DNA of 64,000 nt from Cryptomeria japonica (Eukaryota; Streptophyta; Pinopsida; Cupressales; Cupressaceae): NCBI RefSeq assembly GCF_030272615.1, contig NC_081406.1, positions 230,446,896 through 230,510,895 on the forward strand, given 5' to 3'. Position numbers and translations under genes: made by a program. Below, piece after piece: positions 26,097 through 37,141 of this stretch. The notes under the pieces were generated by a model. That model saw only the letters and a program-made list of their open reading frames with translations. It was not told where the DNA came from and did not search any database. Each line of letters begins with the position of its first letter. Within the stretch, counting starts at the first letter, position 1.

Positions 26097-26178
<82 letters not shown>

Positions 26179-28024
26179 ATTTTATTTTTAATTAATTTTT
26201 TTTTAATTAAAGGTTTTTTTTATATATATTTAATTTAATTTTTTTTTAAATACAATAATCTAAAACAAGTAAATTTCTTTTTTTTTCATCCAAAATTAAT
26301 TTTCAATTAAATTAATTTATAGGGAAATTAATTAATACATAATTTCTCCAAAATAATAAAATAGAATAATTTCCTTTAACTTTTAATAACACAATAAATT
26401 TAATTAATGATTAATTAAATTTATTTCTATAATAACTAATAATATCACAAAGATACACAAATATTAAAAAAGATTGCCATAGCCAAATATCGAAACAAAA
26501 ATCAAACAAGAGGGAATGATTTCTACGCTAAATCCCATTCTTTCCCAAATCTTGCAATTTCCATGCACAATAAAAATCTTGGCAAAAATTGCCATAATAA
26601 CTTTTCCCAATCTTCTCAAAATTTTAATCTAAAACCACCCAAAAAATAACTCCTTTCCATAAACCAAAAATTAACTTCAAGAATGGACTTTAGCCAAGAA
26701 CAAGAAATAATCAGACAGGATTTTAGATTTGACAAACATCTTAATACACACATCATTCAGAAAGAAGAAAGAAATAAAAGATTTTCTTTAAAACAAACAA
26801 TCAAAAGAAGCCACCCAACGTGGTATAGCTTTCCTGGAAGAAAATTTGTAGAAGAGAACCAATCCTCCAACAAGCTTCCAAATAAAATTATTTTCCTAAA
26901 TTCCCTGACCTGTTTCCTGTGTATCTAAAATAAAGACCTATTCCCCTATTTAAACTAAAATTCTAGGTTCAATAGCTTTTTCTCAAAAACCTAAATTTAG
27001 AATAAAAGTAATTTTATTTTATTTTCTAATTTTATAACAAAAGATAAGCTAACATGCAATAATTAAAAATCATTATTCTTTCTTTTCTTTTCTCGTGCAA
27101 ATTAATTATTTTTCTAAATAAAAAATTAACCAATACTTTAATTCTAATTAATTCTTTTATTCATTTATTTATTTATCCTTTAATTTATTTAAAATTCTAG
27201 GAAACAATAAATATAATTAATCTAATTTATTTTTCCACTAAAATTTCAATAGAATATATTTCTAATATCATGCAGCTTGCAACTTAATTTAATTTTTTCT
27301 TTTAATTAACTAAATTTATAATCTCAATGCATAAAATACATAATTCACAAGAATACCAACCATGAGATAAATCCATAAATTTAATTAATTAATTAAATCC
27401 GCTAAGCACACACAATTGAACAAACCTCAAGCAAATACTCATAAAAAGATCAAACGACAAAATACGAAGGTCGAACTAACTGACTGGACGACCAACTGAC
27501 GACACTCACACAAGTGTAACTGAGTAAAATAGGGTCAACTACTATCTCCTCCACTTCCATCGGAAAATATAAGGCACGCTCAGACCTGTGAAGCCAGGTG
27601 GAGACGATACCCCATACCTACCCGGTACTTGTACCTGCAATATCCTACATCACCGAACCACACATGCATATATACAATATAGAAAACACAACATACACAC
27701 CGATGAAGGAGAATCGTGACGTTCCCTGTCTCACCGAAATGAGTGAAGGAAAATCGTCCCCTTGCATCCAATACACTCTCAGACACACAACATATAATTA
27801 CACATTGCATAGATAAAGTAAAATGTCAGTACATAGCAATAATCCATAAAATGCCATAAATCATAAGTACTGAAATACTACAAATAAATTATGCATCTCA
27901 TATCCAGATAAAGCATGAAATAATGTCATAAAAATCTGAATAACACATCATGGTAATGTATCCACTGAAAACAAACAATAATAAAGTATGAGTCTAAAGA
28001 GTTCAAATGAGTAGGAGTACTACA
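24343..28024 (+). mobile_element. 3.7-kb TG..CA element F, probable gypsy-type solo LTR
   Basis: Starts TGTAATGCCCCACC and ends GTACTACA. The 5-bp sequence TGTGT is present on both sides (24338-24342 and 28025-28029), the target duplication size of LTR elements. The TGTAATGCCCC start resembles LTRs of large plant Ty3/gypsy families. No coding sequence, primer site or internal LTR pair is visible, so a solo LTR or a large non-coding derivative fits best. The interior is very AT-rich from about 25730 to 27400. The reverse-strand assignment is equally possible. Confidence 0.6.
26099..26173. repeat. (AT)n microsatellite
   Basis: About 75 bp of nearly perfect alternating AT inside element F, flanked by further T- and A-rich low-complexity sequence up to about 26300. 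Confidence 0.95.
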
Positions 28025-28690
28025 TGTGTGGTGAAAACTTGGAGATTAATTTCTAAATGGTTGCTTAAGGCAGTGGGTCAAGAGCAACTACACTTCTAGG
28101 AGATTGTTGGATGCACTGATGGTGAAGGTTTGTTGTAAGTGATTTTTCATGTATCTTGTTCAAAGATAGCGAGTCTCTTTAGCAAGTCCTTTGTATCTTT
28201 CTCTAAGGTAGTGAACCTTAGCTAAAAGTCCTCTTTGAGGGTAGTGAACTTCCTTAGGTAGTGAACCCTAAAATAAGTATTGTAATACTTGTTCATATGG
28301 TGTAAGCTAGCTCTCACCATGGTTTTTCCCTTCTTGGGTTTTCCACATAAAATTTGGTGTTTTATTGTACATGTGTGTTCATTTCTTTATCATTCATTGA
28401 TATTGATTAGATTAAGGTGTTTGAAATTTGAATGCGCTATCAGTTTTAAGATTTGTTCATGGTTGATTCACCCCCCTCTCAAGGTTGGGGTGTGTTAAAA
28501 AATTGGCATTAGAAGCAAGTTTCTTCGAGGAAGATTAACCTCTTGAGGAAATATTTGAGATGACACAAGATGGTTCACATAAGGCACCTTTGATGGAACA
28601 AACTACACCTTTTGAAAGTTAGAATGGAAGGTTATTTGACCTCATTAAGGTTTGGAGTTTGGAATTCAACCAGAGATGGTTATACATTTC

Positions 28691-30593
28691 CCCCTATAGA
28701 CACCTAAAATTGAATTTTGATTAAATAAATATTTATTATTTATTTAATTCTATTATCCTAATATCTTCTATTAATTAAATAAATATGTTTATTTATCTAA
28801 TTAATTCATTAAACTCTTCCACTATTAATTGAATAAATATTTAAATTTATTTAATTAATTCACTAATCCTCTTCTTTCTAATTTAAATAAATATATATTT
28901 ATTTTATTAAATCCCTCCTTTCCAATAACACATGACAAGCACACATAGGCATTATATCACACAACACTTCATCTTTATAAGAAATAATATGAAACTAATC
29001 AAACACTACTCATTTGCAGTCATCTGATGTACTTCTTATAACCGTGAAACTTTGTATGGACTAGGGTGCCTACACCTTTTTAAATCTAGCTTTTCTACCA
29101 TCTCCTTTGAAACTAAGTTATCTGTACCACCACTATCTACTATAACTTTGCAATACTTACCTCTTTCCTTGCACATAGTTCGAAAGAGACTCCTTGTTTG
29201 GGATGGTTCCTCCTCATCCACCTTCAAATTCATCAACACTCTCCTCATTATAGAGTTTCACCTTCTTCAAGGTCTTCACCTTTCCGAGATGCATCACTCT
29301 CTTCATCCTCTAATGCCGAGTGGTTTCTTCCTGCACTCTTCTTGCTAACTTCTTGTATATAAGGACACTCATAAGCACAATCTCCACACTAGTAACATTT
29401 GCCTCAAAACCCTCTGTTGCTACTACCATGTCCTCTTGTTGGTACCTCTTTCTCTTTTGTGTTTTGGCCCAATTCCTTGCTCCATTTGGGCTTGTATTTT
29501 TCTTCAATATGCTTTCTTTTGTTGTTGTTTGCTTGTTCCTTCTTTGCTACAAATCTTCCTCGATTTTTGGAGTTGTTTATTTATCTTCTCACTAGCTTTT
29601 CCTCGGCCTTTAATGCATATTGATATGCTTCTTCCACGGTGTTAATATGAAACATACTCATTTTGTTTTAAATATTGAATCATAAACCATTCACATACAT
29701 GGCTACCTTTTCCCTATCAATCTCATGTATTCCCAATCGAATGGCTAGCTTGTAGAACTCCTTTATATATTCCTTTACACTCATCTTTCTACTTTAGATT
29801 TTGCAGCTTCTTAAATAACTCCTTTTCGTAATCTCCAGGAATGAATTTTCTCTTCAACCTGGTCAACAATTGATTCACCTTGTTGTCCTAGGGTCTCCAA
29901 TCATTACTCATTCTCTTTACAACTCTTTCCACCATAATGTAGCATGCCCCTTCAATTTTGTTTGGGGTATCTTAACCCTCTGCAGGTCTCTAATTTCCTC
30001 CATTTCAAAATATTCTTCCATCTCCATTATCCAATCAATCAACTCATCTAGATTTAATACTCTAGAAAAGATTTCTACACCCATTTTGTTGCTCTTTGCA
30101 ATTCTTGAAAGAGCCTTCAAAAATTTGTCTTCACTAGCTTCTTTTGGTTTTTCTTCTCTTTCGTGTTCTTCCACTTCACTTTCTTCTTTACTCACAAAAT
30201 TTATTGCATTTCTAGTAGCTAATCTCACCTTGCTCCTTATATCATCTCATATCTTGAAACCAATCCAACACCTCCTCTATTTTGGGCATTCCTCTTCGAG
30301 GCAACATCTTTATTTCAATTTCTTTTTGCAGCTTCAAGCTCTTGTTGCCGAAGACTTCTCTATCTCATCTGCAACAGCCCACACGAGCTTCCTCACACCC
30401 ACTTCACACTTGCCACAGGTCTTGGTGTATCCTCTACACTATGAAGACCTCTTGCTTTGATACCAATTGATGCAAGAGAAATAATTGAGTCTTGCGAGAC
30501 TGAGTAGTTATGCGGCAATTGAAATTACACCAATCAATTTGAAATACAAAATTGACAAGATGCAAACATTTTATTAATCAAACTTGGAAGAAA
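28691..30593 (-). mobile_element. Reverse-strand Ty3/gypsy fragment: gag and protease
   Basis: On the reverse strand, gag is seen near 30228-29917 (LDELIDWIMEMEEYFEMEEI, then KLKGHATLWWKEL), a Retrotrans_gag pattern of plant gypsy elements. A cysteine-rich knuckle remnant lies near 29400. A retropepsin-type segment near 29140-29036 reads KVIVDSGGTDNLVSKEMVEK followed by HPSPYKVS. The primer site TTGGTATCAAAGC is near 30456-30468. The 5' LTR end follows it (30469-30593) and is interrupted by the LINE starting at 30594. The AT-rich block 28691-28980 with TTAAATAAATA repeats may be LTR sequence. No later pol domains are seen. Fossil, several breaks. Confidence 0.65.
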
Positions 30594-30934
30594 TTTTTTT
30601 TTTTGGTCGGTAAAGGCAAAGCCAAATTTTGTATTAATTTGAGTAAATACATATGATTACCACTGCATTTCAAAATATTCAAAAAACCTCTACTCTTAAG
30701 AGCACAGAGGTACCTTCAAAATCAGATCCTTTTAGCTTAGGGTTTAGCCATTTCCTAAACCATTTAAGGTTTAAAAGTCTAGAAACCATAACATAAGCAT
30801 AAGTGCTAATAATATCCAAATTCATCAACCTAAATTCAGAGTTTTTGAACTGAAATTAAAGACTAATAAAAATTTACAAGGATGACTGCATATTTGATAA
30901 ACAAAAGGGGTATCCATAGAAAGCCTAGCTTGAG

Positions 30935-31706
30935 GAAGGAATGTCCAGTTGAGGATGTTGGTTTCTTGGGCGGCCTCGACCTCTGCTTGCTGAAGAGCCC
31001 CGACCACGACCCCTGCCCCTGCGACCACTGTTGGAGCTTCCTCTGCACCTCTGTTCAGGCTTAGGTTCTCTTTCTTCCGCAAGCATAGGCAGGAAGCCAT
31101 TCATTCTTGCAAAAGGAACAAAATTTCCTCTTGCCCTTTAGCCTCTAGATTTTCCCCTAAAAAACACCATTTGAGGTAGCTCAGCCTTGCACTAGCAAAC
31201 TTTCTGTGCCTATTCAATTCTTTATCCTTCAAGTCCAGCAGGAATGGGTAATATTTGATGAGAGCACCATGAGCGTTAAAAAGGATTCTGTCGCTAGGTC
31301 TGGGCGCACCAGAGTCGTGATTGGCCTTATTCAGAACTTCTTGGAGCTCTAGAAGGATTTCAACTAGGAAGAGTTCCCTGGTAAGGTTCCAGATTAGTTG
31401 CTTGGAAAGCTTCTGATCCAGCAGTGACGCCACAAATCTGGACGAAATGGAGGTGTTGTCTCTTGGGTATTCATCTCTACTCAGATGAGAGCTCCTCAGA
31501 ATCAATTTGACTGCTAAAAGAACCAGAGGGTTTGAGTGAATAAGGAGACGCTTGAGTCTTAGGTCTGTGATCTTTCTGAAGGAAACTTGACAGGTTGAAG
31601 CACCAAAAGAGATGGGAATGTCTGCACCAAAGCAAGAAACGGGCATGGGATAAACACTCATGATGAAGCCGAAAGGGGGTTCAGAAGACATGGCAGTCGA
31701 AGGCAA
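30935..31706 (-). pseudogene. LINE-1 ORF3: conserved third protein after RNase H
   Basis: A 201-codon frame (31706 to 31101) starts with an ATG about 515 nt downstream of the RNase H stop. The protein is mostly helical, with no enzyme motif known to me. Its middle (SRFVASLLDQ..NLTRELF..ILLELQEVLN..APRPSDR..PFLLDL) aligns nearly without gaps with the third frame of the LINE at 54141-61909 (IPAMFLAVVMHF..NLCRNIF..ILGELDRVLY..IPRPRQY..PILIHG). Beyond the stop, another frame (about 31055-30935) encodes an Arg/Gly-rich tail (GRRGRGRGRGSSASRGRGRP), so the original protein may have ended in an RGG-type RNA-binding tail before a frameshift. Function unknown; a role in the LINE particle is inference. 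Confidence 0.6.
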
Positions 31707-32220
31707 GGACTAGCAAGAGGTGCGCCAAATAGCAACCAGTTGAGCCAAAAGGAAATGAGAAGCGATAAATGGTCTTCTTTAGGAAGGCAGGCACACAACT
31801 CAACGAGCAATGATGGGAAAACGAGAGCAATTAAACCTCACACGAAGGTGGTGGAGAATAAATGCTCAGATCAAACCAAATCCATTGAAAAGCAGAGGGA
31901 AAGATTAGCCTGCGGATAGCTCATGCAAGGACAAAGAGGCAGCTCTCACCAGCTGGACTTTAGTTGGTCCCATATTAATGTTGCCGGTTAGTCTAGTCGG
32001 CTTTACCGGACCCACCATGCATCCCAAGATTAGATGAGTGGTTAGTTTGAAAAGAAAAGTGATTGTTGGTGTTAACCGCCAAAAGAAGGGTAAGAAAGGA
32101 ATTTTGAATTTTTGAATTTAATTTATGCATTCCTCCATTCTACTGGCACGCGGAGACTCAAACCTTGTCTGATCAGTCAAATTAGCTAGGTCGATCTAAA
32201 TTAGCAAAAGGCTAAAATCC

Positions 32221-35200
32221 CTATGACCACCAGTGAATAGAGGTTCCTAGAGCTCCAGCTTTTGATAAAGTGTCTGCCTCTGTGTTTGCTTCTATATATA
32301 TATGTTTTGCCTCAAAGAGGTCCAGGCTGTTTAGGATTTCTAGAATGCTCTCCAAAAGAACTTGAAGCCTCCAATTAGGGGTTGTCTTCTTCCTGATAGC
32401 ATTAATTGCTATCTCCGATTCTCCTTCCACTATAATATTTTTGATTCCATGGTTGATCCAGTCTTTCAGGCCAAATAGTAGAGCGGTGAACTCTGCTATG
32501 TTATTAGTGTCCGGAGGGATTGGTTTTGCCATTTTCCCGATGATTGCTCCTGATTGGTCTCTGATGACATAGCCTATTCCGGAGGGGCCTAGATTGCCTT
32601 TGGAGGCCCCATCAAAATTCAGTTTCACCCAGTCTGGCTTCGGGGGAGACCAGATTGCTCCTTGCCTTTTAATTGAGTTATGGCGAGAGAGTGAGGGAAT
32701 AATGATTCCTTGCCAGTTTTGACTAATTTTCCTATCCCATGAGGAGAAAACCTTAGACTAATTCAGTGCAAAGGATGTTCTGCTATTGATTGAATCCACT
32801 GTTGCCGATTCTATTGAATTTAGAATTGATTTATGATCTCTAGCTTTACCTTCAAATAGCCTGCGATTTCTTTCTTTCCAAATTTCCCAAATTAAGCATG
32901 AAGGAGCAATTTCCATAATTTGGCTCAGCACGCTCTCCTTTGTATGAAGAGGCCAGCTCTGGAATAGAAGCTTAATATCATTCGGCAAGACTAAGATCAG
33001 TTCCAATTTTGTACAGAGCCATCTCCAACATTTAGAGGCAAAGGGGCAGGTCAAGAGAAGGTGGTCCACTGTCTCCGATTGGGCTTTGCAAAGTATACAC
33101 CTTGAAGGTCCTTCATATCCCATTCTTGTGAACCTATCTGTTGTTAGATTTTTTTTTGAATAGTCAGCCATGCGAAGATGCCCGCTTTCGGGATGACATT
33201 GGAGCTCCAAAACATCTTGAGGGGGATGTTGTGGTTGTTGAGCTCTACTGGGCTAACCAGAATTTTGTAGCCATCCTTTGAGTTATATTGTCCTGTTTTG
33301 GAAGGCTCCTAGATGAGTGAATCTTCTCCTCTTCTAGGGGTAATGTTTCTTGCCTGTAGGTGTCCTAAGAGCTCTTCCATGTCCTCCCTTGGAATTGGTA
33401 GGCCCTTCATTGATTTCCACTTCCAGCATAGTGTGTTTGGTGTTTCTTCTATTTCCATATAGTCTTTGACTCTGACTCCCCAGTTGTGTTTGAACCAATT
33501 TTCTGTTGCAGGGATATGAATTATATTTGTCAGGGGAGGGTAACCACCCAAAGAGTCTTCCTAGAATAGGCTTGCTAAACCATCATGGATATCCCAAGAG
33601 ACTGAGTTTGAGATCAGGTTTCTACAAGAGATGATGAAGTTCCATATTCTTGAACCTTTCGGAAATGTCCCTGATCTAAGGATGTTTAAATTGTTTTGAT
33701 TTAAGAGATACTTTGTTGCTAGCATTCTGACCCAAGATGCATTAGGGTTTTTAATAATTTCCATACTAGTTTGGCCCCCAAAGCTATATTTTGTAATCTA
33801 AAATCCTTGATGCCTAAGCCACCCATTGGTTTAGGCTTCATAATTTTGTCCCAGGCTATTAGTGCAATCTTATGCTTCTCTTCAGTGTTTTGCCAAAAGA
33901 AATCCCTCATCTTCTTGATAATGTAGGTGTTGGCACTAGATGTTAGGGATAAAATAGATAAAAGATAAGTTGGTAGAGCCAAGGTCACTGCTTGAATCAT
34001 GACTAATCTACCCGCCCATGACAACCATTTACCCTTTCAGGCATTTGCACTGCTTTCAATTTTAATTTTTAAGGGATCCCAGAGTTTGGAGTTCCTCAAA
34101 CCTCTGTCTATTGGGATGCCCAGATAGGTACATGGAAGGCTTCCTTCATTGCAATTCAAGATTGTAAGAATTTTGGTTTGAAGTGGACTTGCTGTTGAGA
34201 AGAAGAAGACTTTAGTTTTGTCCTTGTATCTTAGTTGGCTTGAAGCCCTTCCATACATCTCTAAGATCTGGTTTAGGTGTTTGGCTTCCTTAATTTTTGC
34301 TGATCCCAATAAGAGATTATCATCTGCAAACTGTTGATGGGTTGCTACAAAATCTTTAGTTATTTTGACTCCTTCTAGTTGTTGGTTAACATAACTTGCT
34401 TTTATGGCTCTTCCTAGAGCCTCCCCCATTATTATGTACAAGAAGGGAGAAAGGGGGTCCCCTTGCCTAATGCCCCTTGAGGAAGAGAAGAAACCAGCTG
34501 GTTTTCCATTGACTAATACTGAAAATTTGGGCGTAGAAATGCACTCAAATACCCAGTTTATCCAATGCTTATCAAAGCCAAAGGCTTGCAATGTTTTACA
34601 AAGGAAACACCAATCTACACTATCATAAGCTTTTGTGATGTCTAACTTTATTAACATACCTGGCCTTTTTGTGCTTTGAAGGGTGTGGATTGCTTCTTGT
34701 GCTATGATCACTCCATCGAGAATTGATCGGCCTGGGACAAACCCTGTCTGTTCTTCTAAGATGATGCTGTTCATGAGAGGTTTCAATCTATTGGTCATGA
34801 TTTTTGAGAGGATTTAATAGACTATATTGCATAGTGAAATAGGCCTGTAGTCTCCCGGATTTTCCGCCTTCTCCTTCTTTGGGACAAGTGCTATAAAAGT
34901 ATTGTTAATCTCTTTGAGGATTTTCCCTGACATTCTTGAGCACTCTAAGGCGTCTAAGAGTTCTTGCCCTAGGATGTGCCAGCATTTCTTAAAGAAATCT
35001 GAAGGAAAACCATCCGACCCTAGTGCCTTTCCTGAAGGGAGTTGGTTCAGGGCTTGAAGAACTTCTTCCATTTTAATTTTCCCATTTAAACTCTGATTCT
35101 GCTCCTCAGATATGATCTTGGGGATCCCAGACAGTAGCTTCTTTTGATCCTGAAGATGAGATCCTTCACTGTTATTCGAAAGATTGGAATAGTAGGAGAT

Positions 35201-36415
35201 AATTTCCTCTTTAATGATCTCCGGGTCCTCAGTAGATTGGTTATCTCTGATTTATAGTTTAGATATCCAATTCTTGTTTCTTCTGATTTTAGTTACATTG
35301 TGAAAAAACTTAGTGTTTTTATCCCCCATCCTGAGCCAATTCTCCCTTGATTTTTGTTTCCAAAAGATTTCTTCCTTAGAGAGGATATCCTCATAATCCA
35401 GTAGGAGGGATCTTTCCTTCTGAAAAGATTCTTGATGCATGCCCACTTTGATAATCCTGTCATTTAGGGCTTCTAATTGCTCTTCTATGTGCCTTTTTGT
35501 TGAGAAGATGTTTTTGAAGTGCTTGGAGTTCCATTGAAGCAGCTTTTGTTTAATTAATTTTAGTTTTGCTATGAAACAGAAGAGTTTTGAGCCCTCAAAG
35601 GACTCTTCCTTCCACCATTTTTCATTCAATATCAGAAAGTTTGGCTCTTTCATCCACATATTTTTGAATCTAAAGGGGGTCTTGGTTGATCCCTGGGTGC
35701 CTTTTAAAGTGAGCAGAATGGGGTAGTGATCAGAGCCTGAACATGAGAGAACATTGCAAAGTGGGGTGAAAGGAAAGATAGAAAAATCCCCTTGCCAGAA
35801 GAATCTGTCTATTTTCTCTGCTATATTACTAAATCCTTTCCTCCTATTGGTCCAAGTGTAAGAGTCTCCTGAGTCTATTTCCAAGAGGCCATTCCTCTCA
35901 ATCCAACTATTAAAATCCTGCTAAGCACTCCCTAGGCGAGTGATGCCCCCCCTCTTATCTGATGCATTCCTGATAGCATTAAAATCACCCCCAATGACAA
36001 CTTGTTCCTCAGATAAGGTGGCCAATACTCCATCCAAAGAAGACCATGTCTGTCTCTTTTTGGAGGGGGCCATTGGGCCATATACATTAATTATGAAGAA
36101 AGAAGTGCTCGATTGCAGGTGAGTAATTTTAACAAGCATCCAGTCCTTATTAGATGCTATTCCTTCAGCTTTAATTTGAGAGGGCTTCCAAATAATCATT
36201 AGTCCTCTTGAGGAACCCTCTGAAGCTACTGTAGTCTCCAAAGAAGATTGGAATGATGAGCTTATCCCATTCCCAAAGGCAACTGCAAGCCTCTCTTCCA
36301 ATTTAGTTTCTTGTAGTAGGATTATATCTGCACTGACCAAAAGAATCTGTCTTCTGATCACCCTCTGCTTGTTAGGGGCGTTGAGGCCCTTAACGTTCCA
36401 AGATAAGATTTTCAT
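32221..36415 (-). pseudogene. LINE-1 ORF2: endonuclease, reverse transcriptase, zf-RVT, RNase H
   Basis: The ATG at 36415 opens the endonuclease MKILSWNVKGLNAPNKQ. QETKLEE, NVYGP, GGDFNAI and the SGSDHYP motif follow, so the APE-type catalytic residues are kept. The reverse transcriptase has TGFVPGRSILDGVI, a palm block LDITKAYDSVDW, GIRQGDPLSPFL and the catalytic FADD (34319-34330). A zf-RVT region (CILCKAQSETVDHLLLTCPF) is at 33150-33030. RNase H (LNFDGASKGN, NIAEF, HIYIEANTEAD) runs from 32628, with EGESE where EGDS is usual. In-frame stops occur at 35921, 35252, 34814, 34037, 33561 and 32758, and there are frame changes near 33740 and 33250. Full-length for a plant LINE but dead. Confidence 0.9.
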
Positions 36416-37141
36416 TGTTGTTCAGGAAGGGGATTTCCCTTCCCTACTTTCCAAAGATCCAATAGTTTGGATTGATTCTCCGCCATTCCTTCCAGGGATC
36501 TGACCTCTATGGAAGATTTTCTCCCCTTCTTGGTAGGGGAAGAGCCAAAATCCGGTTTTCCCAGGCCCTCTTGATTCTGATGAATCCCTAGCTTCCTTTT
36601 CTCCTTAATCTGGGAGTAGAGCACTGCCAAGGGTGTCTAAAATTGCCTCCTGGTCCTCCTCTTCTAGCATGGCATTATGTAAAAGGTTCTAAGCATCTTG
36701 GTCCAAAGGCAAATCCAGGTCGGTTGATTCGAATGGCGGGGATAAAAGGGAGGGGAAGGGGATTTCTGAAGATAGGTTGAGAAGGGGCTTGTGGTGGAGA
36801 CAATCCGTTAAAGGGGAAATTTCTCCCTCTGAAAGGGAAAAGTCTGTATTGGCCTCGAAGTCTGCTTTGAGATCCTCTTCAATAATCTCCTCCTCAAGCA
36901 ATGCTTTCGCAGGGTGAATATTTTTGGATTTTGCAAATTTGGTTGTGCGAGAAGATCCCTTTATCTTATTGGACCTAGAGCCTCTTTTCCTTCTTGTGGC
37001 TTTAGGAGGAGGGTGGGAAAGGATTTTGAAAGCCCCTCTAGTCAAAGTTGGTGTTTTTTTTTGCCCAAATAGACTTAAACCAATTCCAATTGGTGAATCT
37101 ATTACAAACAATTTGTTTCTTGAGTGACTTCCCCTATTCAT
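36412..37141 (-). pseudogene. LINE-1 ORF1, C-terminal part
   Basis: Basic and acidic low-complexity sequence (RRKRGSRSNKIKG; EEEIIEEDLKADFEANTD), then a second frame ending ..KVGKGNPLPEQQ at 36412. The stop TGA overlaps the ORF2 start as ATGA (36415-36412), a stop-restart arrangement. There is one stop and one frame change between the two parts. The DUF4283-type domain expected farther upstream is not seen, so the copy probably lacks the ORF1 N-terminal half. Confidence 0.55.

Larger units (their letters stand above)
22840..28690 (+). mobile_element. Copia element E: one LTR and a scrap of gag
   Basis: The LTR starts near 22840 (TGTTTGAATTGG), with three or four iterations of TTGTCATTGATG within the first 160 bp, and ends near 28500. 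It is split by the insertion at 24343-28024. The tail carries ATGGTTTTTCCCTTCTTGGG (28319-28338) and CACCCCCCTCTC. A degenerate primer site, TGGCATTAGAAGC, follows at about 28504-28516. About 170 bp of gag-like start follows before a gypsy fragment takes over. Without the insertion the LTR is about 2.0 kb. Fossil, mostly lost. Confidence 0.6.
30594..37141 (-). mobile_element. LINE-1: reverse-strand LINE with ORF1 tail, ORF2, RNase H and ORF3
   Basis: The 3' end is the T run at 30594-30604 (poly(A) on the reverse strand), preceded there by TTTACCGACC. Reading leftward from 37141: an ORF1 C-terminal part, ORF2 (endonuclease, reverse transcriptase, zf-RVT, RNase H), then a third frame and the tail. 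It interrupts a gypsy LTR on its left. The right (5') edge is not resolved, and no target duplication was found by eye; it may be 5'-truncated near 37141 or extend some hundred bases beyond. About eight disruptions in ORF2 make this copy inactive. Confidence 0.85.

Noticed and set aside
26101-26173. Possible CRISPR-like or structured array
   Set aside because: A simple (AT)n microsatellite with no spacers, in plant nuclear DNA.
29320-30470. Forward-strand frames of 60-196 codons with hydrophobic composition
   Set aside because: They are antisense shadows of reverse-strand gypsy gag, whose motifs are clear on the other strand.
31104-31160. Nanos-like zinc finger (KFCSFCKNEW) in another frame at the end of LINE-1 ORF3
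   Set aside because: Only one C-x2-C pair, no matching second half, and it is absent from LINE-2 ORF3; most likely chance.
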